This document shows, piece by piece, positions 50,474-62,700 of a DNA stretch of 64,000 nt; position 1 is the first letter of the stretch; every line of letters starts with the position of its first letter. This DNA comes from Rhynchopus sp. YZ270_cl-10 (taxonomy: Eukaryota > Euglenozoa > Diplonemea > Diplonemida > Diplonemidae): assembly GCA_964035575.1 (NCBI GenBank), contig OZ037878.1, positions 1,364,001-1,428,000 on the forward strand. Direction: 5' to 3'. Below the pieces are notes generated by a model. The model saw nothing but the letters and a program-made list of their open reading frames with translations, did no database searches and was not told the origin of the DNA. A program made the position numbers and the translations under genes.

Positions 50474-51644
50474 ATTTTTGGGAAAATGGCATATTTAGGG
50501 GCTCCTGAATCCATTATGAGGTCAGATGAATCAATCTGAGCATCACACATATCCTAATAGACAAAATGTCCGTTTATCAAAATACCTGAAAATGCCTCTT
50601 TATCCTATCTAAGGATGTCAGAAACCCTTAAAAGTGCAAAAATCTTGGGAATATAGGGTTTTTGGGCCATTCTGAATCCATTGCGGGGTCGGACGATTTG
50701 ATTGGAGCATCAGAAGTATCCTAATCGGTAAAATGTCGCAAAAATATGGGCAAAATGCCTTTATACCCTATCTAAGCAATTAGAATGTGCTCTAAAACGC
50801 AAAAATCTTGGGAATATGGGGTTTTTGGGCACATCTGAGTTCATTGCGGGGTCGTACGATCAGATCTGAGCATCACATAATGTCTAGAATTTTACAGGTG
50901 CAACAAACACCTGTATTTTGGTGTAACATGCATATAACCATATCTGAATACCTTAAATTTGCACGAAAATGCAAAAATCTTGGGAATATGGGTTTTTTGG
51001 GCACATCTGAGTCAATTGCGGGGTCGCACGATCAGATCCGAGCATCACACAATACCTAGAATTTCAACTATGCAATAAACATGTCTATTTTGGGTAAAAT
51101 GGCTAATAACCACATGTAAGTAGCTTAAAAATGCTCTAAAATGCAATAATCTTGGGAATATGGGGTTTTTGGGCACATTTGAGTTCATTGCGGGGTCGCA
51201 CGATCAGATCCGAGTATCACACAATGTCTAGAATTTCAAAAAAGCAACAATCACATGTATTTTGGTGTAAAATGCATATAACCATATCTGAATGTCTCAA
51301 ATACGCATGAAAATGAAGAAATCTTGGGTATATAGGGTTTTTGGGCACATCTGAGTCAATTGCGGGGTCGTACGGTCAGATCCGAGCATCAGACAATGTC
51401 TAGAATTTTAGCTATGCAACAAACACCTGTATATTGGGTAAAATGGCTAATAATCATATCTAAATGGCTCATATATGCTCGAAAATGCATAAATCTTGGG
51501 AATGTGGGGTTTTTGGACATTTTTGAGTCAATTGCGGGGTCGTACGATCAGATTAGAGCATCACACAATGTCTCAAATTTTACAGGTGCAACAAACACCT
51601 GTATTTTGGTGTAACATGCAAACAACCATATCTAAATACCTCAA
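50474..51644 (-). repeat. Sat-165 array, copy B block 3 (inverted)
   Basis: Duplicate of 31430-32600, ending at the B/C joint. Confidence 0.88.
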
Positions 51645-51674
51645 TTGATCTTAGCCAAAAGGCCGAGAAGGTAT
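51645..51674 (-). pseudogene. truncated U2 snRNA at the B/C joint
   Basis: Same joint as at 32601: about 30 nt of U2 5' end fused to Sat-165. Confidence 0.95.
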
Positions 51675-51824
51675 GACTTCTTTTTAGTCCATACCAAATT
51701 CGACACCCATGTACAGGGAAGCATGATGATGATCAATATTACTAGGAAACAACAAGGCAAACAGATTACACACCCATGTCACAGGGAAGTGAGCGAAGGT
51801 GATGATCAATCGTAGTAAAAACAA

Positions 51825-51966
51825 GGCCGCCGAAGCAGCTACACAAATTGCCAATGTGGCAACGCCGAAGCGGCCCATGGCGGGAATTGGGTAGTTTTCA
51901 ACCAGCAATCTCTCCACAGCGTCCCTATTTGGTCATTGCTTATGGAATTATCCCGAGCGCAAGAAT
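51825..51966 (-). ncRNA. U4: U4 snRNA, copy C
   Basis: Duplicate of 15997-16138. Confidence 0.92.
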
Positions 51967-52487
51967 ACCTCCTTTTCTCCCAGTCGTGTCACAAAGCTAT
52001 GTCAACAGGGAAGCGTGTTGGGGTGGTAACATAAAGACACCACGTAAAGCTAACACACCAGAACTACCACCACCAATGTGCCTCCCTGTAGACATCTGTG
52101 CAGCCGATAGGTGGAACAAACAAGGGCAAGACTGTACTCTACACAGGATCTGTTTTTGAGTGCATTCGTGTTGAAGATTGTTTTCTTCGGCACAAGACCA
52201 AAGCTGGATGATGACATAGGTTGGGCATGTGCAGCATGAGCACTTGCGATGATTGTCACATACTTCTTGTATTGTTTTGTCTCTCCCCTGTATGGCGCAG
52301 GGAAGAGTACCAGGCACAGCCCTTCCACTTACAGCTTGTTTTTAAGAAAAACCTCAAAAAAGGCTTCACATTACTTTTTTCACCTTCAAGGACATCTTGA
52401 TCAATCAAGAAGTTACCACACTATCCTCGCTCTCAACATGCTTCCATGGGTAGCAAAGTGCATACAGCAATAGAACAAAACAGAGCC

Positions 52488-52600
52488 ATATCACGGTTCT
52501 TGCCCATATCGAACTCATCTTTCGCCTTTTACTAAAGATGACCGTGGGTAAGAGCCACTAAGTGAAAGCATAATTTTTGAAGGGGCCTTTGTGTCTCATC
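52488..52600 (+). ncRNA. U5: U5 snRNA, copy C
   Basis: Duplicate of 16660. Confidence 0.92.
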
Positions 52601-52674
52601 TGTTTTTAAGTCTTGACAACCACTACGCTTCCCTGAAGGTGTTGGAGTTTCGCATGTTGTTAAACTCAGCTAGA

Positions 52675-52837
52675 GGTTACATACCTTACTGGTGTCTGAC
52701 CTGATCAACAAGGGCGTCGACACACCAGTGGCCCTTGCATTGCACTGCGCAGGGGATACTGGTGGCACTAGCTTCGGCTGGCTTGCACAGTGAAATTTTT
52801 GACAGCGGCGGTGCTGTGCTTTGCACAAACCCGCCTT
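52675..52837 (+). ncRNA. U1: U1 snRNA, copy C
   Basis: Duplicate of 16847. Confidence 0.85.
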
Positions 52838-53120
52838 TTTAAACAAACAAACCAAAACAAACGTGATCACACAAACCATCATGTTACCCAGTAAACCCAG
52901 TAAACCCAGCACACTGGTCTAGAGGGATCGACCACTGAGTGGTGACCTGTGAGCACACAGGCACCTGCTCCGATGCAGTAGTGCAGCGCACTAAGTGTTG
53001 TGCTAAGGACTGGCCAAACTTGTTAAACCTGCTGACCCACAAACCGGTTTTCACAACCGAAGCAAAAACAAGGTCAGAAATAAAAAGCTCTTCAAAGGTT
53101 TTCGAACCTGACTCAGTATT

Positions 53121-53239
53121 GGATTCGGCCATACTCTGGTGAATACACCTCATCCCGCCTGATTTGAGAAGTTAAGCACCAGCAGGCCTGGATAGTACTG
53201 GCGTGGGTGACCAGCTGGGAAGTCCGGGTGCTTGAATCC
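53121..53239 (+). rRNA. 5S rRNA: 5S rRNA, copy C gene 1
   Basis: Complete 119-nt gene. Confidence 0.97.
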
Positions 53240-53569
53240 TTTTTGCTTTTCTTCCGTGTTGGTGTGTGGTTTTAGGACATCCAGACCCTGACCCACCTCC
53301 AACAAGACAACCCTGTCTTGTATCCCTGTGTTTGTTGCACTATCCAGAGAGCAGAAATGAGGGGAGACTACACCACCGACGGTGCTTCAGCCTACAGGAG
53401 CATGCTGGAATGTGAATGCTGCATGACAGCATTCACAATTTCACCTTTGGTGAGATGGAGATGAGCGCAAAGGTGCAAAAATGCACAACAAAAACTGAGG
53501 AAGAGGCATCCATACTCCCCAGAAGGGACGTGCGCACCTGCAGCCAAAAATTCTCCTGTGCTTAATATC

Positions 53570-53728
53570 ATGCGCGCTGGGGATGCCGAAATAGCTAAAC
53601 TGTTGCAAGAAGTGGGACTAATTCCCAGGCAGTTGCCCTGTACAACATGCAAGTCCACAATGCCAGAAACACTGTACTGGACACCAAGATACTCCAAGAA
53701 GATCGCAAACTGGCCTTATTTTAGGTGA
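53570..53728 (+). pseudogene. zinc-ribbon fragment, copy C unit 1
   Basis: Same frame as at 17742. Confidence 0.4.
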
Positions 53729-53875
53729 AATGACCTAATGCAGAGTGCAGCGGAACAGGGGAGACAAATAAAGTTTCCTGTACCATGCAACACCCAAGAC
53801 CTTTTGCACAAGTGAAGCAAAAACAAGCTCAGAAATATAAAGCTCTTCAAAGGTTTTCCACCCAGACCCATTATT

Positions 53876-53994
53876 GGATTCGGCCATACTCTGGTGAATA
53901 CACCTCATCCCGCCTGATTTGAGAAGTTAAGCACCAGCAGGCCTGGATAGTACTGGCGTGGGTGACCAGCTGGGAAGTCCGGGTGCTTGAATCC
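53876..53994 (+). rRNA. 5S rRNA: 5S rRNA, copy C gene 2
   Basis: Complete 119-nt gene. Confidence 0.97.
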
Positions 53995-54324
53995 TTTTTG
54001 CTTTTCTTCCGTGTTGGTGTGTGGTTTTAGGACATCCAGACCCTGACCCACCTCCAACAAGACAACCCTGTCTTGTATCCCTGTGTTTGTTGCACTATCC
54101 AGAGAGCAGAAATGAGGGGAGACTACACCACCGACGGTGCTTCAGCCTACAGGAGCATGCTGGAATGTGAATGCTGCATGACAGCATTCACAATTTCACC
54201 TTTGGTGAGATGGAGATGAGCGCAAAGGTGCAAAAATGCACAACAAAAACTGAGGAAGAGGCATCCATACTCCCCAGAAGGGACGTGCGCACCTGCAGCC
54301 AAAAATTCTCCTGTGCTTAATATC

Positions 54325-54483
54325 ATGCGCGCTGGGGATGCCGAAATAGCTAAACTGTTGCAAGAAGTGGGACTAATTCCCAGGCAGTTGCCCTGTACAA
54401 CATGCAAGTCCACAATGCCAGAAACACTGTACTGGACACCAAGATACTCCAAGAAGATCGCAAACTGGCCTTATTTTAGGTGA
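54325..54483 (+). pseudogene. zinc-ribbon fragment, copy C unit 2
   Basis: Same frame as at 17742. Confidence 0.4.
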
Positions 54484-54630
54484 AATGACCTAATGCAGAG
54501 TGCAGCGGAACAGGGGAGACAAATAAAGTTTCCTGTACCATGCAACACCCAAGACCTTTTGCACAAGTGAAGCAAAAACAAGCTCAGAAATATAAAGCTC
54601 TTCAAAGGTTTTCCACCCAGACCCATTATT

Positions 54631-54749
54631 GGATTCGGCCATACTCTGGTGAATACACCTCATCCCGCCTGATTTGAGAAGTTAAGCACCAGCAGGCCTG
54701 GATAGTACTGGCGTGGGTGACCAGCTGGGAAGTCCGGGTGCTTGAATCC
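54631..54749 (+). rRNA. 5S rRNA: 5S rRNA, copy C gene 3
   Basis: Complete 119-nt gene. Confidence 0.97.
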
Positions 54750-55079
54750 TTTTTGCTTTTCTTCCGTGTTGGTGTGTGGTTTTAGGACATCCAGACCCTG
54801 ACCCACCTCCAACAAGACAACCCTGTCTTGTATCCCTGTGTTTGTTGCACTATCCAGAGAGCAGAAATGAGGGGAGACTACACCACCGACGGTGCTTCAG
54901 CCTACAGGAGCATGCTGGAATGTGAATGCTGCATGACAGCATTCACAATTTCCCCTTTGGTGAGATGGAGATGAGCGCAAAGGTGCAAAAATGCACAACA
55001 AAAACTGAGGAAGAGGCATCCATACTCCCCAGAAGGGACGCGCGCACCTGCAGCCAAAAATTCTCCTGTGCTTAATATC

Positions 55080-55238
55080 ATGCGCGCTGGGGATGCCGAA
55101 ATAGCTAAACTGTTGCAAGAAGTGGGACTAATTCCCAGGCAGTTGCCCTGTACAACATGCAAGTCCACAATGCCAGAAACACTGTACTGGACACCAAGAT
55201 ACTCCAAGAAGATCGCAAACTGGCCTTATTTTAGGTGA
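55080..55238 (+). pseudogene. zinc-ribbon fragment, copy C unit 3
   Basis: Same frame as at 17742, in the variant unit. Confidence 0.4.
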
Positions 55239-55380
55239 CCTAATGCAGAGTGCAGCGGAACAGGGGAGACAAATAAAGTTTCCTGTACCATGCAACACCC
55301 AAGACCTTTTGCACAAGTGAAGCAAAAACAAGCTCAGAAATAAAAAGCTCTTCAAAGGTTTTCCACCCAGACCCATTATT

Positions 55381-55483
55381 GGATTCGGCCATACTCTGGT
55401 GAATACACCTCATCCCGCCTGATTTGAGAAGTTAAGCACCAGCAGGCCTGGATAGTACTGGCGTGGGTGACCAGCTGGGAAGT
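55381..55483 (+). pseudogene. truncated 5S rRNA, copy C gene 4
   Basis: First 103 nt of 5S up to CTGGGAAGT, then direct transition into AAACCCGC repeats; the last 16 nt and the terminator are missing. Confidence 0.95.
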
Positions 55484-55966
55484 AAACCCGCAAACCCGCA
55501 AACCCGCAAACCCGCAAACCCGCAAACCCGCAAACCCGCAAACCCGCAAACCCGCAAACCCGCAAACCCGCAAACCCGCAAACCCGCAAACCCGCAAACC
55601 CGCAAACCCGCAAACCCGCAAACCCGCAAACCCGCAAACCCGCAAACCCGCAAACCCGCAAACCCGCAAACCCGCAAACCCGCAAACCCGCAAACCCGCA
55701 AACCCGCAAACCCGCAAACCCGCAAACCCGCAAACCCGTAAACCCGCAAACCCGCAAACCCGCAAACCCGCAAACCCGCAAACCCGCAAACCCGCAAACC
55801 CGCAAACCCGCAAACCCGCAAACCCGCAAACCCGCAAACCCGCAAACCCGCAAACCCGCAAACCCGCAAACCCGCAAACCCGCAAACCCGCAAACCCGCA
55901 AACCCGCAAACCCGCAAACCCGCAAACCCGCAAACCCCGCAAACCCGTAAACCCGCAAACCCGCAC
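55484..55966. repeat. (AAACCCGC)n 8-bp tandem repeat, about 60 units
   Basis: Almost perfect array with three visible interruptions (CCCGTA near 55738 and 55945, an extra C near 55932). It gives long meaningless open frames on both strands. It caps the truncated cassette C. Confidence 0.98.
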
Positions 55967-56317
55967 GAGAAGTGAGCAACCATATGATGCAGGCTGGTGT
56001 GAAGTGTTACCGGCTGGTGTATCGAAAATGTTCTAGTGTGTTATTCTTAGGGAATCTTGTTGGTGAGGTGAGTTATTAGCATTTGAGTTCACGTTGTAAA
56101 AGTGGAGTTTACATTTAGTGCATATGAGAACTTATGAACGTTTAGCAGTAATATCGTGTATATGGCCGATTGCAGGTAGCGTAGAGACTTCAGCTGGCCA
56201 AGTAACCTTTTGTATACTACGTTTCATGGAGTCTACTACCACCATACTTCGTTGTAATTGCTCCGATGAAGCCACTACAGTAAGCCATTTGAAAAATTAC
56301 ATTTGGCCATTTTGGGA

Positions 56318-56353
56318 TTTATGGACAGAAATGTCGACAAATCTGTCCATAAA
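56318..56353. repeat. hairpin, 12-bp arms
   Basis: TTTATGGACAGA pairs exactly with TCTGTCCATAAA across AATGTCGACAAA. Confidence 0.85.
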
Positions 56354-56382
56354 TTACGTTCTGTCCATAAGAGAGAGCCAAA

Positions 56383-56433
56383 ATCCCGACCAAAAATCCC
56401 TGTATTGAAAATACAGGGATTTTTGGTCGGGAT
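56383..56433. repeat. perfect palindrome, 24-bp arms, GAA loop
   Basis: The arm runs ATCCCGACC...CTGTATT and is exactly repeated inverted after GAA. GGGATTTTTGGTCGGGA then repeats once more. It could be the subterminal hairpin expected at a Helitron 3' end, but it is longer than usual and no CTRR end was fixed. Confidence 0.85.
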
Positions 56434-56702
56434 TTTTGGTCGGGACGCTCTATTGAGGGACATATTGTGGATACTCTGTGGGTGTGTGTATGTTTGTGGG
56501 GGGTGTGAAGAAAAATTGAAATATAAAATGTTCCTTTGTTTTTGTTCTCTCCTATTTCATGTTTCATTTGTATTTTGTTCAAAACTAATAGTACCCCCAA
56601 ACCCACAATCCCAAAAAATACCCACCAAACCCAACCCGAAAACATACCCCCGATTGTAACCACTTCTTTCATTTTTCTCTTTTTATTACTTTTTTTGTAT
56701 GT

Positions 56703-59700
56703 TCACAACTCCCAATCAACTTGATATAAAATCTCATTGGGAAATCCCCTATGCAATTGTTCCAAACCACTTTTGTGTGTTTCCAATTCATGTTCAGGAG
56801 ACCCTGTACCAATATTAAAATGATCGGGGTTTGCAGTATGTAATAAAATAATCCTGTCTTTTGCAGGAATATTAGCAAGAACTTGTTCAGTAGACAAGTT
56901 GTTCCCCAAAAAGTGAAAAGATGAGGGCTTGTTGTTATCTTGGTTCATTTTGACAATAGTTATTAGAACACGTTTTAAGAGACTCACCAAGGCAAACTCA
57001 ATCTGTTCTGCATAGTCTGATGTTGCGTACGTCCCATCAATCCTGCCAGTTATCCTGTTCATAAGGGCGTTGTAGGTGCCTACAATTGAGGATACGGTGT
57101 TAGCGTTTTCAGGTACAATAAGAGGATGATGTTTTATTGTAGTACTGTACTGCATAACAAACAATTCCAATTCTCTTCTGAGTTGATTCCCTTGTCCTAT
57201 CCTCTTTGTAATAGACTGGTCTACGGCATGGTAAAAGCAAGTACCATCCCCCAAAACCCTGGTAATGAAGAGCTTCGGCTTTTGTGCTGTTGTTGTTTCT
57301 GCTGATGTAGGGTTATTCTTCTTCCGCTTCTTAGGAGACTTATCTTCTGGATCTCTCTTCCTCTTTTTGGCTACATAGACAAGATCTTCAGCATCTTCAA
57401 ACTGAATGCTTTCACACTGCATTGGCATGGGGTCCCAGAATTTATGGTCGTTAGATGGTGGAGGCATCTTTGCTTGTCTGTGGGTTTGTTCAGAGTACTC
57501 TTTGTCAGTCATGACGTGGTAACTCTGTAGCATGGCCTCTTCTGCTTCAGTCAGCTGAATAAAGATGCCCTCGAGTCCACGGTCAGCAACAGATTTTAGC
57601 ATGTCCTTGTATACAGGGTTTGATACTCTGTATGGCTCCACAATAGTTCTGTTTGATTTGGTCCATTTCTTCAGAGGCACCGCAACCTTGACATGCTCTG
57701 CCTTTGGGCATCTGCTCAGAGCAACGTACAACTGCCCATGTGCAAAGCACTGTGACTCTGTGAGGTCAAGTCCAACCCTATCGAGGGTCTGTCCCTGAGA
57801 CTTGTTAATTGTAGAGGCGAATGACAGTGCGACAGGAAACTGGACGCGCTGCATGCTGAAACCAGCCTTCTTCTCGTCAGGAGTGTTCTTAACTCTGGGG
57901 ATGTTCACTGCCGTTCCAACTCTTTTAGGGTCACCCACAATGATCCCCTGAATGTTGAGCTGTGTCACGCCAGTCACAATAAACCTCGTTCCATTGCAGA
58001 GACCCTTTGGTGGGTTGAGGTTTTTAAGCAACATTAGAGGAGCACCAACCTTGACAGTGATGCAGTGGTCAGGTATGCCTGTCTGCTGGTACGCATTCAT
58101 CACGTCTGAGTCAATGGCAGATTCTCCCTCAACAGACTCCTCTGTGCATGTGTCTTTCCCTGTCAACTGGAACTCATGGAGTTCTTCTTTTTGTTTCCCA
58201 CACAGCCTCTTGAGGCAAATGTTGTTCATTGCCTTCTGAGCTTTGTTAGTTGGTGCAAGGATCATGCCATTTCCAACTACACCTTCTCCAATCAGAGGGA
58301 AGACGTGGGTGATGAGGTCATCAGGTACAACATAATCCCCACAATCCTTTCGGTAGAGGTTTCTTGGGAGAGATATGGAACCGTCTCTATCGTTGCATGA
58401 CCCATCGCCAATGGTTCCCAGGTAGGTCGCCCAATTTTTGTCATCCTTCTGCCTCATTATCTCGATAAGGGACAGCATAGTCATGTTTTGGAAGAGAGGA
58501 GAAGTATGCAGACAGTTTTTAAGCGTGGCACTCTTGTCTCCCTCAGTGACAGGAAGAATTTGCTTAAAATCTCCACCAAGAACCACAGTGATTCCACCAA
58601 ACCACATGGCCTTTCCGGTCACCTTTCTGCAGGTTCTGTCGAGAAGTTCTATATGGCCCCTGTTTGCCATAACCACCTCGTCAAAGACAATGAGATCCGT
58701 TGAGCGTATGAGATCCTCAATTTCTTTTGTCAGTTTGCAGACAGAGTGGTGGTCATCTGGGTACAGATCAAGAGGAAACTTGAATCTGTTGTGGGATGTT
58801 CTTCCTCCAGGCAGGAGCATTGCTGCAATACCAGAGCTTGCTACTGCAAGGGCAATGTTAGGACGATGCGTGTCACCTTGCGCCGGAACCCCTCTGTGGC
58901 TTCTGCACCAACTGAGCATGGCTTGGTAGGTAAACGTTTTTCCAGTCCCTGCAGCACCCTGAAGCAGAAACATCTCGCCTTTGCCCTGAGTCACAGAGAG
59001 TTGAACACGCTGAACTGCTTCCCTCTGTTTTGTATTGAGCTTAGGTTCAATCTTCTCCCACTCCTGCCACTGCTTTTCCATGTTGTAGATTTCATCCTTC
59101 ATAACCCAAGACACTCCATCGTTCGCACTCCTCACAGCAGCAGTTGGTGTTGGGAGTCCAAATACTTCGAGCTTTACATCCGACCCACAAATGTTTCTCA
59201 ACACATTCTGAATATCCAACAGTGCTTCATTTTCCTCCTGCTCAGATACCGTAGCCTCCTCATCCGGTGCAGTCTCTCCCTGCTTCAGAGGACGCTTGCA
59301 CAGCTCCACCTTGTATGTCTTCCAGAGTTCTTTCATGTTATTAGGAGGAATAGCAAAGGAGTTGAGTAGAACAGCAAGGGTAAACCTGAGGCATCTTCCT
59401 GACACAGTGGTTTTGACTGCATCCACAAGTGTAAGCTTCACAAGTTCACCATCCTGAAGGAGCCCCATTTCATTTGCTGCATCCGTAAAGGACTCGCACT
59501 TTTTCCCTTCTACAGTCATCAGGTCATCAAAGCTAGTGGGTCCTTTTCTAACCATGAGGATCGTGCGCAGAGCCTGGAGCTCCTTATCCAACACAGGGGT
59601 TCTGTACAGGCGCCCAATAGCCAGAAGATGGGACTTTGCAGCTCGTGATCTGTCCGTTGTGACAAGCGACTCAGTCCTGGGGCAGTACACGTAGCTTTTC

Positions 59701-62700
59701 CTCAGGGTCCACTCTGCTTTATCTCTGGAGAAGGCAAAGTATTCAGGAACAGTGATGTAGTTCAGGGTTTGTATTCCCTGGTACTTTGAAGACGGGTCAC
59801 GTTTTGCGTCGCTATTTGCAGCAAACCAGGCTGTGAGTGTTGTGTCCGTGGCCTTGTCAAGCGCCTCTGCCTCCTTGCCAGGAAAGTAGTACAGCCTTTG
59901 CTGGCCTGCAAGATGAACATCAAGTCTGGTGACACTTGGGTCAATGTATCTCATCTTCGTTCCGAGAAGGTATCCAATGGCCTCGAGTGACCCAATGTGT
60001 ATGCCTGTCAGATAGCTCATGCACTCATCCGTTTTGTTTTTTTCTCCGTCTTTGGCTGAAACTGACACATTAGCATACTCATCGTCCTTGAACAGATACT
60101 TGAATAGGTATCTGATGACAACTGGAGATCCAACAGCCTCTATGTTGAAGTGGCTCATGAACTGGGTGAGAAGAACTATGTTGTAGGAAACAACATAGCG
60201 GTTGTCTCTACAGCTGGGGTGTACCTTCCCTTCTGTGGCCAGCTTTCTTGCCCGCTCTTGGTCTTTTTCTGCAACAGCGCTTGTTCTCCCATTATTAGGC
60301 CGCATACCATAGCTGTACATTCCTGTCTCAGTTGCCAGGGTATCTTCCCGAAAGTTTTTAGGGTAGTGCTGTTTGCACCGTGCGTTGCCGTCTGGGCCAG
60401 GCACCTTGCATCGTGCACTGGGAACAGTATCACACTTGGTGTGCATCATCTGCTCCGACACCAAGTTGTATAGCTCTTCTTGCGTTTCGGGATCAGGCAA
60501 CTGGCACGACACCGCCATGTCAAAAATGGCTGCAGACTTTGGCTTATGCTCCTTGGAAACCCACAGAAGAAGATGCAAGTGGGGGAGTCCACGCTTCTGG
60601 TACTCCACCACACGAACCATTGCCTGGTACGTCCCGAGTGCATTCTCTTTCAACTTTCTCTCAAGTTGATCCATCTTGAGGTTGAACACTCGGTGAACAA
60701 GATCAGACCTGTCACAGGGTCTTTCTCCTGGACGCAGCTCCCTGAGAATCTCTGGCCAGTGTGGGTTGGCTGTCATGGTCAGGAAATAATCAGGGCAGCC
60801 AAGACGGGCCTTCAACGCAAGTGAATCGTTTAGGTCCTGAATTCTAGCTCTTTTCCCACGCGGGTAGCTGGCATAGAGGGTGGTGGTGGCTGTTGTAGTG
60901 TCATTGGTCGCATCGTGTGTGGTGACGCGACGGTTTTCCACCACTTTCGTAACACGGGCCTCTTCAAGGAATTCTTTTGTTGCATACTTCTTTACTATCT
61001 GCTGGCTGTGGTAAGATATACGTTGCGTAATGGCACGGATGCCAAGCTGAAGGAAGAAGTATTCGGTCAGCTTGCGCCCTATCAGTGCAGGCCCTGGTTC
61101 CCCATCTGGGTTCTTCTCGGTCGCCCGTGAAAACAGGTGGAAGCAGCCATACTCCTGTGCTGACACACCACTGTAGGGGTTTGGCGTTGCTTCATCTTTT
61201 CTACTGTGTCTCCAACCTGTACTGTCTTTTGGACACACATGTATCAGAGGAAAACACAGCGGCTCGAACCTGGCATCAAAATCCGATATCTTTCTGCTGT
61301 ATATATCGTTTCCTTCACCTTCACCTTCAGCTTCTCCCTGCATAATAACGCTGTACTGCTGCCGGCCCCAACCTGCTGCGTATTTGTGATCATCTGTTCC
61401 AGTACTGACAGTATATACAGCCCGCAATTCATCTTCTGCAGCGGCGTTTGCGTACTCCCGTCCCGTCTTCTCAGGTCCTCGCAGATCGTCAAAGTTGATG
61501 GCCACATGTGTATTCTCTTCGGCACTGTCCATCAGAACTGAGGCTCTCCTGAACATCCTGACATAGCAATTGTCTTTCAGCATGGTCATGATGTCCTGGT
61601 AGAGGGTTGTGTCGCGTTCCAGTTCTGGGATCCTCTCCATCTCTTGCAAGCCTTTCAAGGCGCGGTCCTGCTCGTTGTATCCACCAACAAACCAGGTTTG
61701 GTTTCTTGTTTCCGCATCGTCAGACAGGCCCATAATTTTCTTCACCCCTTTTCCTTTTACAACTATGTTGTGTATTCCGCGTGTGTTGGAAAACAACTTG
61801 TGGGGGGTATGCAATGCCTTGGCCATCTGGTGATAAGAATTCAGGCGGTATGAATTCTTAAGAAACATTTGATCCGAGAACAATCTTTTGTGGTTGTCGT
61901 TCTCAAATTCAATTGGTGCAGGGATGTCTCTCTCCTTGATTCTGTTGCAGCAAATTCCATATCTCCCTTCTCCTCGGACCTCACCAAAGAAGAGCTTTGC
62001 ACCACATTTTCTACAGACAGAATTCATCCCCCCAATGTCAGCATAAGACACGCATCCATTTGTATAGTCTTCAAGCTTCATTGCAGCTGAGTGGAGGCTT
62101 GGGTCAAGACTTCTCCCACACATTTCCGAAGTAGAAACCCTATTTTCGAATTCTGCAACTAATGCTTGACAGATGGGCCCATTTTTTCTTAGCGTATCGG
62201 ACCTCTTCTCGAGCCATCTTTCGCAGATGTCATTTGCACAGTTCTCTATTGATCCAAGAATGTACGGAGAAAGTCCTTGCATGGCATCACACTTTTCTTC
62301 CTCAAGCAATCTGACTTTGTTCTTGTCAGAACGTGTGAGAGAATCAAGAGAAGAGTTCCAGCGAGACTCTAACTCCGGATGCACAGAAAAGAGATCTCTG
62401 AACGAAGCTTTATTAGTTATTGTTCTAATAGAAGCAATAACGTACGCAAGACGGCATTTTGCAATGTGCGTGATGTGCATGTGCCTGAAGAGACAATGTG
62501 GATCATGTATTTTTGTTTTGTTGTATCTCTGTAAACACCACTCACAGACATCACATTGAGTGTGTGGTGTTTCGTACTGGCTGCAGAAAAAATTTATATC
62601 TTCTAACTGCATTCGTGATGTTTCAGCTGAGAGACGCAAAGATTCACGCATGTTCGTCAGGTATCTAGACCAGTCCTTCGATGGGGGCTCTCTGGCGCAG

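Larger units (their letters stand above)
32601..51644. other. segmental duplication copy B (19,044 bp)
   Basis: Second copy of the cassette. tRNA-block positions equal copy A + 19,044; the snRNA part equals copy A + 16,784. The difference is three extra 5S units (one shorter by 5 bp). Confidence 0.95.
53240..55380. repeat. 5S tandem array spacers, copy C (three units)
   Basis: Two 755-bp units, then the 750-bp variant unit also found last in copy B. One fewer unit than B. Confidence 0.95.
51645..55483. other. segmental duplication copy C (truncated, 3.8 kb)
   Basis: Third copy: U2 stub, U4, U5, U1 and the 5S array. It shares copy B's single-base variants against A and stops inside a 5S gene at an (AAACCCGC)n array. 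Confidence 0.95.
55967..56702. other. spacer with two hairpins downstream of the Helitron gene
   Basis: No gene seen. It contains the hairpins at 56318 and 56383 and C/A-rich sequence (56590-56650). If the Helitron is on the minus strand, its 3' end should lie in or beyond this interval. Confidence 0.6.

Noticed and set aside
55484-55966. The 8-bp array as a telomere
   Set aside because: The unit is not the TTAGGG-type repeat known in Euglenozoa, and sequence continues on both sides.
55376-56036. Long open frames of PANPQTRK- or AGLRVCGF-type repeats
   Set aside because: Pure translation of the (AAACCCGC)n array.
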